This document shows positions 32,948 to 43,119 of a DNA stretch of 64,000 bases, one piece after another. The notes beneath the pieces were generated by a model. That model saw nothing but the letters and a program-made list of their open reading frames with translations. It was not told the origin of the DNA and did no database searches. Positions within the stretch are counted from its first letter, which is position 1; each line of letters starts with the position of its first letter. This DNA comes from Phytophthora quininea (taxonomy: Eukaryota; Oomycota; Peronosporomycetes; Peronosporales; Peronosporaceae): assembly GCA_011947345.1 (NCBI GenBank), contig JAAVTG010000254.1:1-64000 (forward strand). Direction: 5' to 3'. A program made the translations under genes and the position numbers.

Positions 32948-33426
32948 TATAGTGGATTCTATGTATGATCATGGTGGTGTATTTACAGTTAATCTTTTAC
33001 GCTCGAAATGCTGGTTTCTACGTTAGCTAACTTAGGTACAAGCCCGTGGTTTTTGCATGGTGATTGGCCACTTCGGCCCCCTGAATGCCGTGTTGACCAG
33101 GAATGATAAGAGTGAATTGTTTTCGTAGGTAAGTGAATGTCTAAGGTATGCTTCTTTTTTTACGTCGGCGGGACTCGAACCCGCAAGATTTGCCGGAGCT
33201 TCCACCACCTCGATTTGATGCTCTCTTCAATGTGGCTCCGATTACGCCACGCGGAGCACAAGGAGCACCGCGGTGGAGCTCCATCGCTAGACAATTGTTT
33301 AGCTGAGTCTACATCTTGCCTCGTAGGGCACCGACCACACAATACACTCGGCTCACAACTACCAGCAGGCTCGCCACCTGCCCCGCTGAGTGTTCCCATG
33401 CCTTCATCTCAATCCGGATAACACCA
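32948..33426 (-). mobile_element. tRNA-related SINE-like insertion (~479 bp)
   Basis: Flanked by direct repeats CACAATC (32941-32947 and 33427-33433). The paralogous segment at 43257-43263 reads CACAACC with nothing inserted. Inside, on the minus strand, lie an RNA polymerase III A-box-like and a B-box sequence (see 33161-33257). The element has no coding sequence. Boundaries are inferred from the empty-site comparison. Confidence 0.5.
33161..33257 (-). other. tRNA-like region with A and B boxes
   Basis: On the minus strand TGGCGTAATCGG (33249-33238) fits the A box. GGTTCGAGTCC (33181-33171) is a perfect B box within a GCGGG/CCCGC T-stem. The acceptor stem does not pair (CTCCGCG against CGACGTA), so it is not a working tRNA gene. 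It is followed by an A7 run. Confidence 0.5.
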
Positions 33427-34393
33427 CACAATCAAGACACTTTTCAATAGAGAATTTAACCGGTTCCATCCAGATTTCCGGTTTGTCCCTTTTCGCACAT
33501 CCAGCTACAACCGGTTTTTGACGTGATAATCGGTTTAAACCGACTTAAAATCGAATCCATTCGACTCGAATTCAATTATGTTTTTTTACTGTCATTATGC
33601 ATGCCATTAGTCATGCGTTTTAGAAGTTCATTGCTAAATACAGGGTATGAAAAGCTCATAATTGGTTGAAAATATTTTTGATTTGCACCAATCAGGTTGA
33701 TTTTGCAAGATTTTATATAATCAAGCAATGCAAATATATTTGTTGTCGAGGAGATCACCCAGTATCGCGAGTCGCGATGAAAACTCTGCACCGCAGGACT
33801 TCCAGCAACGTCGCGCATTGTGTGCGGCGTACCTCATGTTGGACGAGCTGGCTCCGTCTTCCAAGAACATCATCGTCATCGACAAGTCCTCCCTCGGTGG
33901 GGAACTAGATACTGACGCTGGGGGTCCTCTCACGGACGTGGTGCCAGGCAAACCCGAAGGCTGGCTTTCACCTTGACGGCAGAAGACAACAAACACGGAC
34001 CCTAAGTCGCGATTTGCTTCTCGACGACGGTGCTGGGAGTCCAGGAAGACTAGAAGCTTGCTGCTCTCATGGGGATGAAGCCCGCGTTGGTAGATACTGG
34101 TGCTTGGGAATCGCCTCGGTCACTTCGAGGACCGCGTGCATGCGGCTTTGACTGTCCACCTGCACTTGCAATGTAAGTCACCGAGATTTGCCAGCTCGAA
34201 AGGAAGCCATCTCGAGTTCTTGGCAACTCCACCACTGCGATGCTGTGACGCCGCTGTTCGCCACACGATGGCAAGCTCAGTGGTCCGTTTCATTTACAAA
34301 ATCGCCGGCGTCGACACAAGTGGTAGCGATCGTTGGTTGCCGTTCGAGTGATCGGAGACGTCGAGTGCCATTCGAGTGACGGCAACTTCAACG

Positions 34394-35165
34394 ATGCCGC
34401 GAGTGACCACTATCCAAGCCCCTCGTGATCATGCCAAAGAGCCCACCCCTCTGCTGCCGAGGTCGGATTCCCTCGTCCCCAAGGACGGCAATCCTCTCTA
34501 CTTGTACCTGCTCACGCTGTGCTCCACGATCGGCGGCTTCCTCTTCGGCTACGACACAGGCGTCATCTCCGGAGCTCTGGTGCTGCTCAAGAGCCCTGAC
34601 GTGTTCGATCTCAGCGACCTCCAGAGCGAGAGCGTCGTGTCTGCTGCTGTCGGCGGCGCAATCGTCGGTGCAGCGCTCAGTAGCTGCGGCAACGACATGT
34701 TCGGCCGCCGTCGCGTGATTCTCTTGTCCTCGGGGATATTCGTGTTTGGCTCGGCCCTCATGGCCCTGGCCGGCTCCTTCACGAAGCTGCTCGTCGGTCG
34801 ACTTGTCGTCGGAATCGCCATCGGTTTCGCCTCCATTACTGTCCCGCCCTACATTGCTAAGGCCTCGCCGCCAAGTATCCGCGGCCAACTCCTGTCTCTG
34901 AACAACGCATGCGTCACCGGCGGCCAGTTCTTTGCCTGTGTGCTTGATGCGTTCCTCGCCAACTTGGACGCCGGGTGGCGATCACATGCTCGGCTTCGCT
35001 GCTGTCCCCGCTCTCGTGTAATTCCTCGGCTTTCTTGCGCTGCCGGAGACCCCGCGCTACCTCATGAGCAAAGGACGGAAGGAGGATACTTGGAATTCAC
35101 TCGCAAATACTCGCGGGACGATGGACGTGTCTGCTGAGTTCAGCAACGTCGAAGCGGAGGTAAAG
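34394..35165 (+). pseudogene. Captured MFS sugar transporter N-terminal part
   Basis: Reads MPRVTTIQAPRDHAKEPTPL, then the sugar-transporter hallmarks GGFLFGYDTGVISGALVLLK, GGAIVGAALSSCGNDMFGRR and LLVGRLVVGIAIGFASITVP, covering about the first five membrane helices. From ~34980 the frame breaks (GWRS/HMLGFAAVPALV, then TAA, then FLGFLALPETPRYLMSKGRK). The transporter-like text fades at about FSNVEAEVKR (35165), directly abutting polymerase-epsilon sequence. A full transporter has ~500 residues and 12 helices, so this is a 5' fragment. It is similar to the inositol/hexose symporter branch. It lies wholly inside the hAT-type element. Confidence 0.8.
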
Positions 35166-36540
35166 CGCACCGATGACCACGACACCAATCTGCGTACTCC
35201 TAACTCACTAAGCTTCGACCCTGTACTACATGCGATGGTGAAGCGTTTGATGGAGAAGATCTTCTTGCAATTACTTGCAGAGTTTCGACGACTTGACTCC
35301 CACATTGTGTATGCGGACTTCAGCAAGATCATCGTCTGCACCAAGAAGAAAACCGTGCGAGATGCGCAGACGTATCTACAGTTTATCTTGCAGACTGTCC
35401 TTTCGAACGAGCTCTTCCAAGTCTTGAACCTTACACCGAAAAAGTGCTTTTCGAACCTCTTCTTCATGGACGCAGAGAAATATGGCTGTATTCTTAAAAA
35501 ACATGACAGCCGAAGAAGACCGAGGCGACAGCGACCACAAAGGCGGCGATAAGCCGCTGGAAATTGTCTCGCACTGGAATATCGCCAACTACTTACCACG
35601 TGGAGTGGACGAATACTTCTTGATCCTTGTAGGACAGTTCATTCGCGGACGCGCAGAGTTTCAACGTCGACAGTTAACCAAAGGTACCGATGCCAAGCCT
35701 AATGTTGCAGAAGACGCAGACGACCAACCAGTGGAGGAGGACGAAAAGCAGCATAGTCCACTCGCTTTGTACTCGCAGAAGCTCGTCTCGTCCTACTTCT
35801 CGGAGAAACTGCTGCGTTTGGTGCCGGAAATCTTGACATACAACATGGACCGAGACAGTTTCCCTGTCTTTGCTGGCTCGCATCTGCCCATGGAATCTCC
35901 CGCGCTCGAACTAGTAAAGTTTGGCTGTTCTGTGTTTAATCTTGAGCCAAGCGTAGAGACCCAAGTAGGGAAAATGCGGCGCACTCTGCTGAAGCTGTTC
36001 CGTATGAGTGAGTTTGCCGATGGCTCGCAATTCAAGAACCCGTCGCTGTCGTTCACAGTGCAGGACGTCATCTGTCTCTGCTGTAACTTGTGCCAGTCAG
36101 TGGATCTATGTCGAGACCCACAGCTTATCAAAGGCAGTGCAAATGGTAATGAGGACGAAGAAGAACAGGAAAAGACGGAAGAGACTGAAGCAGCCTCTTC
36201 ATGGCACTGTCCACGGTGCTTCGCTCTTTATGATAAAACTGCATTCGAGATGCGGCTCGTGGAGATGGTTCAGGCGCAGTCTGTGGCCTACCAACTTCAA
36301 GACTTGTACTGCTAAAAGTGCCATTTACCTGCCGAGCACAAGATGCGCGAGTACTGCCCATGCTCCGGAACGTACGCGTTGATGCCAGGTGTGCAGGAGT
36401 CACTGCAAGAGACTCTGCGCCTGCTCAACCGAATCGCGCAACAGCACAACTTTGAATGTCTCCTTGAGACTGTCCAGCGCCTGGAGCGTCAAGCAGGCCA
36501 ACATTTGCTAGGGTACGTAAGGGTCAATAGAGGTTTCTTT
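35166..36540 (+). pseudogene. Captured C-terminal end of DNA polymerase epsilon
   Basis: Two overlapping frames give the C-terminal non-catalytic domain of the large polymerase epsilon subunit: LQLLAEFRRLDSHIVYADFS, then (after a shift near 35480) EIVSHWNIANYLPRGVDEYF, and finally the zinc-binding modules CLCCNLCQSVDLC...WHCPRCFALYD and LQDLYC-stop-KCHLPAEHKMREYCPC. The stop (TAA at 36313-36315) interrupts the CysB motif between a Cys and the Lys-Cys that should follow. The remaining tail runs to ~36510. The polymerase and exonuclease domains are absent. In a working enzyme this region binds the B subunit and a Fe-S/zinc centre. Here it is a broken passenger in the hAT-type element. Confidence 0.85.
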
Positions 36541-37406
36541 GACCTGTAGTCCGATCTGATTCTCTTGGGCTTTGGTAAGAGTTCTGCCAGCCAGGCAATA
36601 TGAAGGATGCGATGAAAATCCTGGCGCTTACGATTGCCAATGGTTTTGATGCCGAATTGCGCCCGACTTGCAGCGTTGGACGTTGACTTAATGGTCGCGC
36701 TTGTAGCTGCGACGCGTTTTGGGCACGTTGCATTTCGCGCATAGCGGCTTGTTGGGTGTGTGAGTTGCTCTGGCTTCACTCCGCGTTGAGCTGCTGCCGC
36801 AGCAGGCGCAGTAGCCTGGTCATGCCGTTCGTGGTAGCTGCCGTGGTCGCTGTCGAGGTAGCAGCAACTTGGCCTTGCTGTTGTTGCTGCTGCTGCTGCT
36901 GAAGCTGGTGCTGCTTCTGCATGAGATATTGCTGTTGTTTGCGCTGCAGCTGCTGCTGCTTGCTCTTGTGGAGGTGCTGTAGTCGCTTGCGCGCAAGCGC
37001 ATGTTGCTGTTGCAACGTCTGCAGCTGCTGTCGGCGTAGATCGGAGGCGATGTTTTGCTGCTGTTGCTGCTGCGTCAGTTGTTGCTGCTGGTTCAAGTGT
37101 TGCTGGCGCAATTGCTGCTGCGTCAGTTGTTGCTGCTGGTTCAAGTGTTGCTGGCGCAATTGCTGCGTGTCTTGGTTTTGCGTGTGCAGCAACTGGCGCT
37201 GCTGAGCTTGGAGTTGCACTTGGATGCGCTGCAGCCACTGCTGCGCTTGCTGCTGTGGAGGTGTCGGCATGTTCACTGATGGCGTTGTACCGGTCGAAGT
37301 AGCTGCAGTGTTTGCGGCGTTCAACCCAGGTCGACCGTGAGGTCTGGATCAGCTCCGGATGCGTGCGCACGACCGCTCTCAGTCGCTCCATCTCGTGCGC
37401 CTTCAA
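36524..37406 (-). pseudogene. Glutamine-rich gene fragment inside the hAT element
   Basis: The minus strand opens with LKAHEMERLRAVVRTHPELI (no ATG in frame). It shifts near 37325 into NAANTAATSTGTTPSVNMPT and then a long Gln-rich stretch with two 16-residue tandem units (QLRQQHLNQQQQLTQQ) ending RLLRLLRQQLNAE. The start and the abrupt ends suggest another captured exon set, possibly from a coactivator or chromatin protein, but the family is not identified. All reading is within the element boundaries. Confidence 0.5.
37070..37165. repeat. 48-bp tandem repeat (2 copies) in the Gln-rich region
   Basis: The unit GTCAGTTGTTGCTGCTGGTT plus 28 further bases occurs twice with identical sequence, matching two 16-residue protein repeats. 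Confidence 0.8.
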
Positions 37407-37633
37407 GGCCCACGATTGCTAGCAGCTAACGTCGTAGCTCCGCTGCGCTGATCACCTTTGAACAGGTCCCTGGTGCTATGGATATCGATAATAGCAAACA
37501 CAAACCGGTTATAAACCGGTTTTACTCGGATCGAAACCGTTTGATTCGATTTGACGAGTTAAACCGAATTAAAATCGGTTTTGAACCGGTTGGAATCGGT
37601 TGAATCGATCTGTTTGCATTCTCTACTTTTCAA

Positions 37634-38600
37634 GGATTGCTTGCGCTTCACATCGCAGACTAGAGCGTGCGCGTTGAACGACCAAGCACAAGATCGGCAC
37701 CGATGGTCATACTTAACTCGTTGAGCTCGTTATGTCGCGACATATTCAACAACGAGTCGCCAAAAATGAGAATCAACAATACAACACACATGTGGTTTTC
37801 TAGTGAAAAGTATCTGGTTGCTGTGCAGCATCAAAACTGTTCAGGGCCTTCGAAGGCACGCTTCTCGGTGTGCCGACCCATCTCATGATTTTATACAGTC
37901 GCATATGGCAGATCCTGGCCGTCCAGTATAACAGCTTTTACACACAGCCACAAAAAAAAGTATCACGGGCTACTGTATTCACTTCCATGAAGCGCTTACA
38001 TTGGAGCTTTACCAGACTAGGTCTAATAGTACTTTGCAGTAGATGCCGTCAAAGGCGGCTCGGTCCTCGGCAAATACACGAGCCTCATGATGCCATGGTT
38101 ATGGCTCAATCTTTCGTGTCCGGTCTGGCACATCTAGCACATCTCACTCCTCTGTGCGACCAATGAACGACAGCCGAACTAGATAGTGCGAGCAGGAGCC
38201 ACGTGCTCTAATTGCACAAACTGGACCTTGAACGGATCTTGAGATCGAGAGCTTCAAGTGAGCCAGTGTGTCAGCACTGCAGTGGCCCTCGTGTCTCGAG
38301 CCGTGAGTGATGCTATTGACACCAATTGTTAGAAGGAAACGAGGACTTTTAACTCGTTGGAAGACAAACTCTTTGCTTCTTTTGATCGCTGGTCGCAGTT
38401 CGCAGGGTTCGTCGTGGCTTTCTTTTAATCAAAAGGTAGATTCATCGCAGTTGTTCAGAATCGACATTGTGAGAATACCCTGCGAGTGCTGTCATTTCGT
38501 TTCGACCCCAAATCGGAAGCTCCCGCATCTGCTGACTACGAGTCCCTTCATCCATACGGTTGGAAGGAGATGGACCGCTCTCTCGCGTTTTGCTGTTCAC
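37634..38600. repeat. Segment C1, 5' flank of RXLR gene 1
   Basis: Similar to 43270-44570 ahead of RXLR gene 2, with indels. Shared stretches include ACAAGATCG, GAATCAACAATACAACA, CTTCGAAGGCACG and GAACGACAGCCGAACTAGAT. No gene recognised within. Confidence 0.65.
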
Positions 38601-38607
38601 CAGCCAC

Positions 38608-38622
38608 TCACTCTTCAATTCG
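38608..38622 (+). promoter_or_regulatory. Inr/FPR-like core promoter of RXLR gene 1
   Basis: TCACTCTTCAATTCG, ~30-40 bp before ATG 38651. The second gene has the same string with TTACTCTTCAATTCG. Confidence 0.5.
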
Positions 38623-38650
38623 ACTCCAAGGTCCCAACTATCCAATCAAC

Positions 38651-39103
38651 ATGCGTCCAACCTACTACTTCGTCTTGCTCGCTGCGGCCACTGCTGTCTG
38701 CAGTGGCAACGCACTCTCCGGAGAAACTTCAGTCACCAAGGTGGCGTTGTCGGATCTGGTCGGCAGCGCAGTCAACGTCGACGAAAAGAGATTCCTGCGC
38801 AGCTACAAAACTGTCGTCGAGGAGGATGACGATGACGACGATGTCGAGGATGGCAGCGACTCGGACGAGGAGAGAGGATTATTCGACTTCCTCGGAACGG
38901 TCGACAAGGAACTTGCGTCCAAGAGAGAAGTTCTGAATGAATTGAATAACTCCGTCAGCAAGACCATACTGTTCCGCTCGTGGCGTGATGGCTGGCGCTC
39001 GGCGGACGACGTCGAAGAGTTTTTCCAGTTTGCTGGCGCTGAGAAGGCTAAGGAGATCCGTAAGGAATGGGTAGCGTGGGTCAATGCCAACCGAGGACAA
39101 TAG
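38651..39103 (+). CDS. RXLR-dEER secreted effector, gene 1
   Basis: A 150-residue protein: signal peptide (MRPTYYFVLLAAATAVCSG), RXLR motif in EKRFLRSYKTV at residue ~48, an Asp/Glu tract and the dEER motif SDSDEERGLFDFLG near residue 75, then a helical C-terminal domain with tryptophans (WRDGWRSADDVEEFFQFAG, KEWVAWVNAN). RXLR proteins are exported by oomycetes and act inside plant cells; the target of this one is unknown. The C-terminal domain is short, about one WY-like unit. It lies in a repeat-rich zone, as effector genes usually do, and is ~90% identical in protein to the gene at 44613-45056. Confidence 0.9.
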   Translation: MRPTYYFVLLAAATAVCSGNALSGETSVTKVALSDLVGSAVNVDEKRFLRSYKTVVEEDDDDDDVEDGSDSDEERGLFDFLGTVDKELASKREVLNELNNSVSKTILFRSWRDGWRSADDVEEFFQFAGAEKAKEIRKEWVAWVNANRGQ

Positions 39104-39210
39104 ATCAATGAATGCTCGTAAAATATGGCGATCCTCCATTGCCTACACATGAAATAATACCAAGTAGATGTTTGATATGGGCGTTAGTACCATTTATCGT
39201 ATGCGTTTAT

Positions 39211-39965
39211 TATATTGACAACCATACGCGTTCATCAAACATTGTCGAGCTTCCTATCACTTCGTGGGTTTCTCCTACCTGTGGTCCATGACATAATGCT
39301 GCGCCTGTACTTTGGTGATTTGACTGTGGGCTCGCGGCTTTACTTTCTAACATCACTGGACCCAAACATTCAACAATGTGTTCGTCCTACGTGTCAAGCT
39401 ATCGAGACGGTTGAGCACTGCTTTTATATGTGCCCAGCCTTGAAAGAAATGTGGCGCCAATTGTGGGCTCCGTAGTCATCAGTCTTTCGACCATCTCTCA
39501 GCTGGCGGCTGTTTCTTTTCCAAAGCTACAAGACATCCACACAAGATGGAGAGAGAAGTAAAAAGAATTGCTGCTTCTTTGGAAAGTGCAAACTGCTATT
39601 GTTTTCCACGCCACATGGAGATTGCGAAACGACATTCATTTCCGTGAGACGGAGGCAGAAATGCCTAATGTTGCTAATCTGCAAAGTTCCTTTAAGATGC
39701 ACTACCAATTCATTTACCAGCATGCGACGGATCTTCATTGCGATTCCTCAGCGATTGCAGAACTAGTCAGGCAATTGGGGTTTGATCCTCCGAAGGACAT
39801 TCTTCTAGAACGGCCGCAGGGTATTTGGATCCCGCGAGTTTAGCTGAATTCTGCGAATGGATTCTTGATTAGATAGATTGTCTAAGCTACACCTTCCAGA
39901 CGAGAGAACCCGTTAACTGGTTAATCAAATCATTTCAACTAAAAAATATATATATTGACAACCAT
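39211..39965 (+). mobile_element. 5'-truncated LINE with target-site duplication
   Basis: A 15-bp direct repeat TATATTGACAACCAT (39211-39225 and 39951-39965) flanks ~725 bp. The left part encodes a zinc-binding reverse-transcriptase end (DIMLRLYFGDLTVGSRLYFL, then CVRPTCQAIETVEHCFYMCP), typical of the zf-RVT domain at the LINE ORF2 C-terminus. A second frame from 39568 (MLLLWKVQTAIVFHATWRLR) continues it after a break, stop at 39841-39843. The right end has an A-rich tail (AAAAAATATA). It inserted shortly downstream of RXLR gene 1. Confidence 0.82.
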
Positions 39966-40439
39966 GGTTTCGCTCTAGCCAGTCATCGCAACAGAATTTT
40001 CATAGATGCCATCTTGATCTCTGGAAATTAAGCATCTACTTCGAAGCATGCGAAAACGAAAACGAGCTGCTCATGCACACAATACGTAGGCTCCATCTAG
40101 CCATATGTGCCGCGACGATTGTTAATTCATGTTGTCATGATACTTGTACTCTTGTGGTGTTGTCACCTCGAAGATATTCTAGCCCGATATCATTTTTCGA
40201 TCCAGGTCCGAGATGCTGACAGCAAGCGATAACGTCGTAGGTCCTCCGCCTACCGTTTTTGCTTAGGCGATTGATGCTGCAGCTATATCCTTCCGGGTTG
40301 ATCACAACTGCTAACTGCGCGACGCTCTCGTGAAGAATTCTCGCCTACTGGTATCACAGACCAGTTTGTTGCGTCTCAATGGAGAAGAAGAAGGTATCCC
40401 AGGAGTAGGCGGGGAATGGATCGCGTATCGATACGTGAG
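39966..40439. other. Intergenic AT-rich DNA
   Basis: No open frame or recognised repeat seen. Confidence 0.4.
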
Positions 40440-41430
40440 CAAATAAATCGAGTCAGCATGTTAGTTGGGATATCACAAAGAGTTCAGACGTCTTGTTGAT
40501 TGTTCATGGCCAAGTACATGCATTCGCTTTCGTTTCTGACTATAGTAGGAGGTTATGAGCTGTTATTGCTAACAGAAGTGTTTGGATCCTGACAATGTCC
40601 CCCTTATCACAGCAACCAGCGTGCACTAGCCCAGTTAGTTACGTTTACCAACCTGTTGGCACTTCAGCGAACAATTCTTCGGAAAAGCCATCGCAAACAT
40701 AACTACAGGCTGCAAAATCTCCAATATTTGAGTTTCACGGACCATAATGGTAGCGGCAACAGCACCAAGAACGAGATCACAAGGAATAACTAGCAGAATG
40801 GAACTGGCAACAGTTTATTGAGTTTCAACAGTGACTTCTATAGGAAGAAAATATCTCTTTCTTGGCCTTGCAGTAGTGTACAGCGATCCACTCTAAACAA
40901 TCGATAATTTCGAAAGTCAACTTCAAGAGGTGATTGAAAGAACACTTCCGCATCTCAGTGCACATTTATTTTAGCTCACATCGTCCGAATAACACTGTAA
41001 GGTGCTGTCAATGTTGGGGTTAAAATGTAATAAAAGATTTGTCACAACAAAACTCATCAAACTTGCAGCCAATATTCCAATTTGCGCAGCTTCGGTCGCT
41101 GAAAATTCCCGCTGAGCGAACGAATATCAAAGTATCTGCAAAGAAAACTATTTAATGTGTCTCTAAAGACCTACAAACATTCGCAATCTTTCTTTGCTAT
41201 TGCCCATGTAGACGAAAAATTCCATACGCCCTGACGATCTATTCTCATTATTGATCCCTTATACTGGCAAAACGAGACGACGTCGATATTTCTTCTGCTG
41301 ATGGAATCCGTAGCGTAGGTTTTCACCGAGTAATCAAGTAGCTAAAAGAGCAGGTCTGCCCGGAAACCACGAGTTTGACAGCGATGAATAAAAGTGGTAT
41401 GGCTATACAGCTTCGTTAGAAAAATATTAA
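40440..41430. repeat. Diverged dispersed repeat, copy A2
   Basis: Counterpart of 31600-32700, same orientation, with many substitutions and small indels. Confidence 0.7.
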
Positions 41431-42184
41431 TTATAATCTACGGTTTTGGGGGAAAGAATGTAGTCTATTTCCTACGAGTATTTGTACAAATTTTCGAGAA
41501 GGGAAAATGTTGTGCTTGTTCGATGATCGCCGCGAGAGGTCAGCTGTTGGCAGCCTAGTAACGAAGCCACCCGTCATTTACGTTGTTTTTAGTGTTAAAT
41601 GGCCTTCTATTTTGCTTTGTGCCTCTTTTCCTTATATCTTCCGAGACTCGACAAAATATTGCTACCCGATAGTCCTGTAAGAAGGAATCCTGCACAATTG
41701 GAGGATACCATGCAGGTTTCGTTCTGGGTGCTGTTACTATAAAATCTGGCTGAAGCCGTCTTGCGTCAAACTATCCGCGTGGCCCGTAAAAATCAAACAT
41801 GGATAGCCGTCATTTATATTGTCCGGCCACCACGCTATTAATCTAGGTCAAAGAAACCAGCAGTAGTAGGCTACTACTGCTGGTTTCTTTGACCTACTAG
41901 CAGTTAACTCTTTAACTCGTACATGGGCATTAACAAAGTGGTATACAACCAAACTGAAAACTAACAATTTTTCCTCCGCGAAAATCGATCGGATAGTTGG
42001 GGAGGGTGAACTTGAAGCCACGTTGTCAATTCTGCAGCAGCAACCGGATCGCAATCTTGGAAGTGAAGACGCATGCCACCTCCGAGATCTTAACTTCATT
42101 TGCCACCGCGTGCTGCTTGCATACACACCCGTTAAGTTCTTAGTAACTTTACAGGTATTAATCGTCCAAAGTTGAGTTCTTTGT
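41431..42184. other. Intergenic, contains a 53-bp palindrome
   Basis: No gene seen. The notable content is the inverted repeat at 41844-41896. The right edge is the first copy of the 16-bp direct repeat AAGTTGAGTTCTTTGT (42169-42184). Confidence 0.45.
41844..41896. repeat. Perfect 26-bp inverted repeat, 1-nt spacer
   Basis: The left arm, TAGGTCAAAGAAACCAGC and on to TAGTAG (41844-41869), is followed by G (41870) and its exact reverse complement (41871-41896). As single-stranded DNA or RNA it would form a long hairpin. Confidence 0.9.
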
Positions 42185-43103
42185 CACTTCGCAACTTTCG
42201 ACCTTGGACCAAGATATCCTTCGCCCCCTTTTCAGAGGATCCCGTTCTCGGACGCGAAGTCCCCCGCGTGAGGTCGACAATGGAGGAGAAGGAGTTCTTG
42301 ACACCTAGGATGCAGCAGTGACGTACTAGATGAATGTCCACCTCACTGCACCGCACAGGAGATTGGTTACCTCCTGGTGCGTGCTCAAGAAACAAACTAC
42401 CACAGCGCACAGGACTCGGCGGACCCTTCGCGTTCAGGATCAACACCCACCAGTACACGAGAGGATTGGAAACTCTCTCGTGTGTCCAAGGATTTCTCCA
42501 CCACGGCGCAATAGGCCCAGTGAACTGTCACGCTTCGAGACAACCCCACCAAAGCATGAAAGGCCACGTGTTCAAGATCTCTCACACCACAACGTACCGG
42601 GGCTGGTGACCCCGGGACGTTCTTGCTCCAGGACCAACGCATAGAGGACTTGGGGACCTCTATGCTCATGAATTCCCCTCCCCAGAGCAACACAGCAGCC
42701 CGGATATGAATCCGCCTTGGAGTGTGGCACCCGGACTCATGACAACCTATCCATAAGTGTGACCCACTGTACCAGGCTGGGGACCTACAGGAGCGTGGAC
42801 AATCGCAAACGTCTGACAAGATGCCCTAGCGGATCCTATGTAGCAGGCTGTGGACCCACCCGAGTCTAGACACCCCAGATGTCTGACAAGAATGACCAAG
42901 GTATAGCTGTCGACAGATCAATGGACCTACCAGGCAAGTGACGGAGGCAAGGACCTGACTGGAGTGTGGACAACCCAGATCGACCGCACAGAGAGGATCC
43001 GCTGTTACGGATCAGGACCCATACGCTGGACGGAGGAAAAGACTAATGTGAAGACATTGCTTCCAGTCATAAACACGAAATAGAAGACCTTACCCCCTCC
43101 CCC
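42185..43103. mobile_element. 919-bp insertion of unknown class with 16-bp target repeat
   Basis: Flanked by AAGTTGAGTTCTTTGT on both sides (42169-42184, 43104-43119). The insert has no long convincing frame and no A-tail. Parts are loosely repetitive (GTGGACAA-C...GTCTGACAAGA appears near 42780 and 42870). The long direct repeat suggests LINE-mediated retroposition, but the element itself is not recognised. Confidence 0.5.
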
Positions 43104-43119
43104 AAGTTGAGTTCTTTGT

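Larger units (their letters stand above)
33448..37625. mobile_element. Non-autonomous hAT-type element carrying host gene pieces (Pack-hAT)
   Basis: The 4,178-bp element starts TAGAGAAT and ends ATTCTCTA (8-bp perfect terminal inverted repeats). It is flanked by the perfect 8-bp target duplication CTTTTCAA (33440-33447 and 37626-37633), the hallmark of hAT insertion. Both ends (~33460-33570, ~37500-37610) are crowded with ACCGGTT/AATCGGTT subterminal repeats in both orientations. The duplicate locus retains the empty site (CACTTTTCACGATTGCTTG at 43267-43285). No transposase reading is visible. The interior is GC-rich relative to its surroundings and contains degenerate pieces of at least three unrelated genes: an MFS sugar transporter, DNA polymerase epsilon and a Gln-rich protein. 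It was presumably mobilised by an hAT transposase encoded elsewhere. Confidence 0.82.

Noticed and set aside
33666..34330. Short frames at the left of the hAT-type element (DENSAPQDFQQRRALCAAYL and others)
   Set aside because: Considered as a transposase start, but no hAT or zinc-finger BED features are visible. Possibly further captured DNA, left unassigned.
42330..42819. Overlapping frames of 90-140 codons
   Set aside because: All lie in the unclassified 919-bp insertion, on both strands, without domains.
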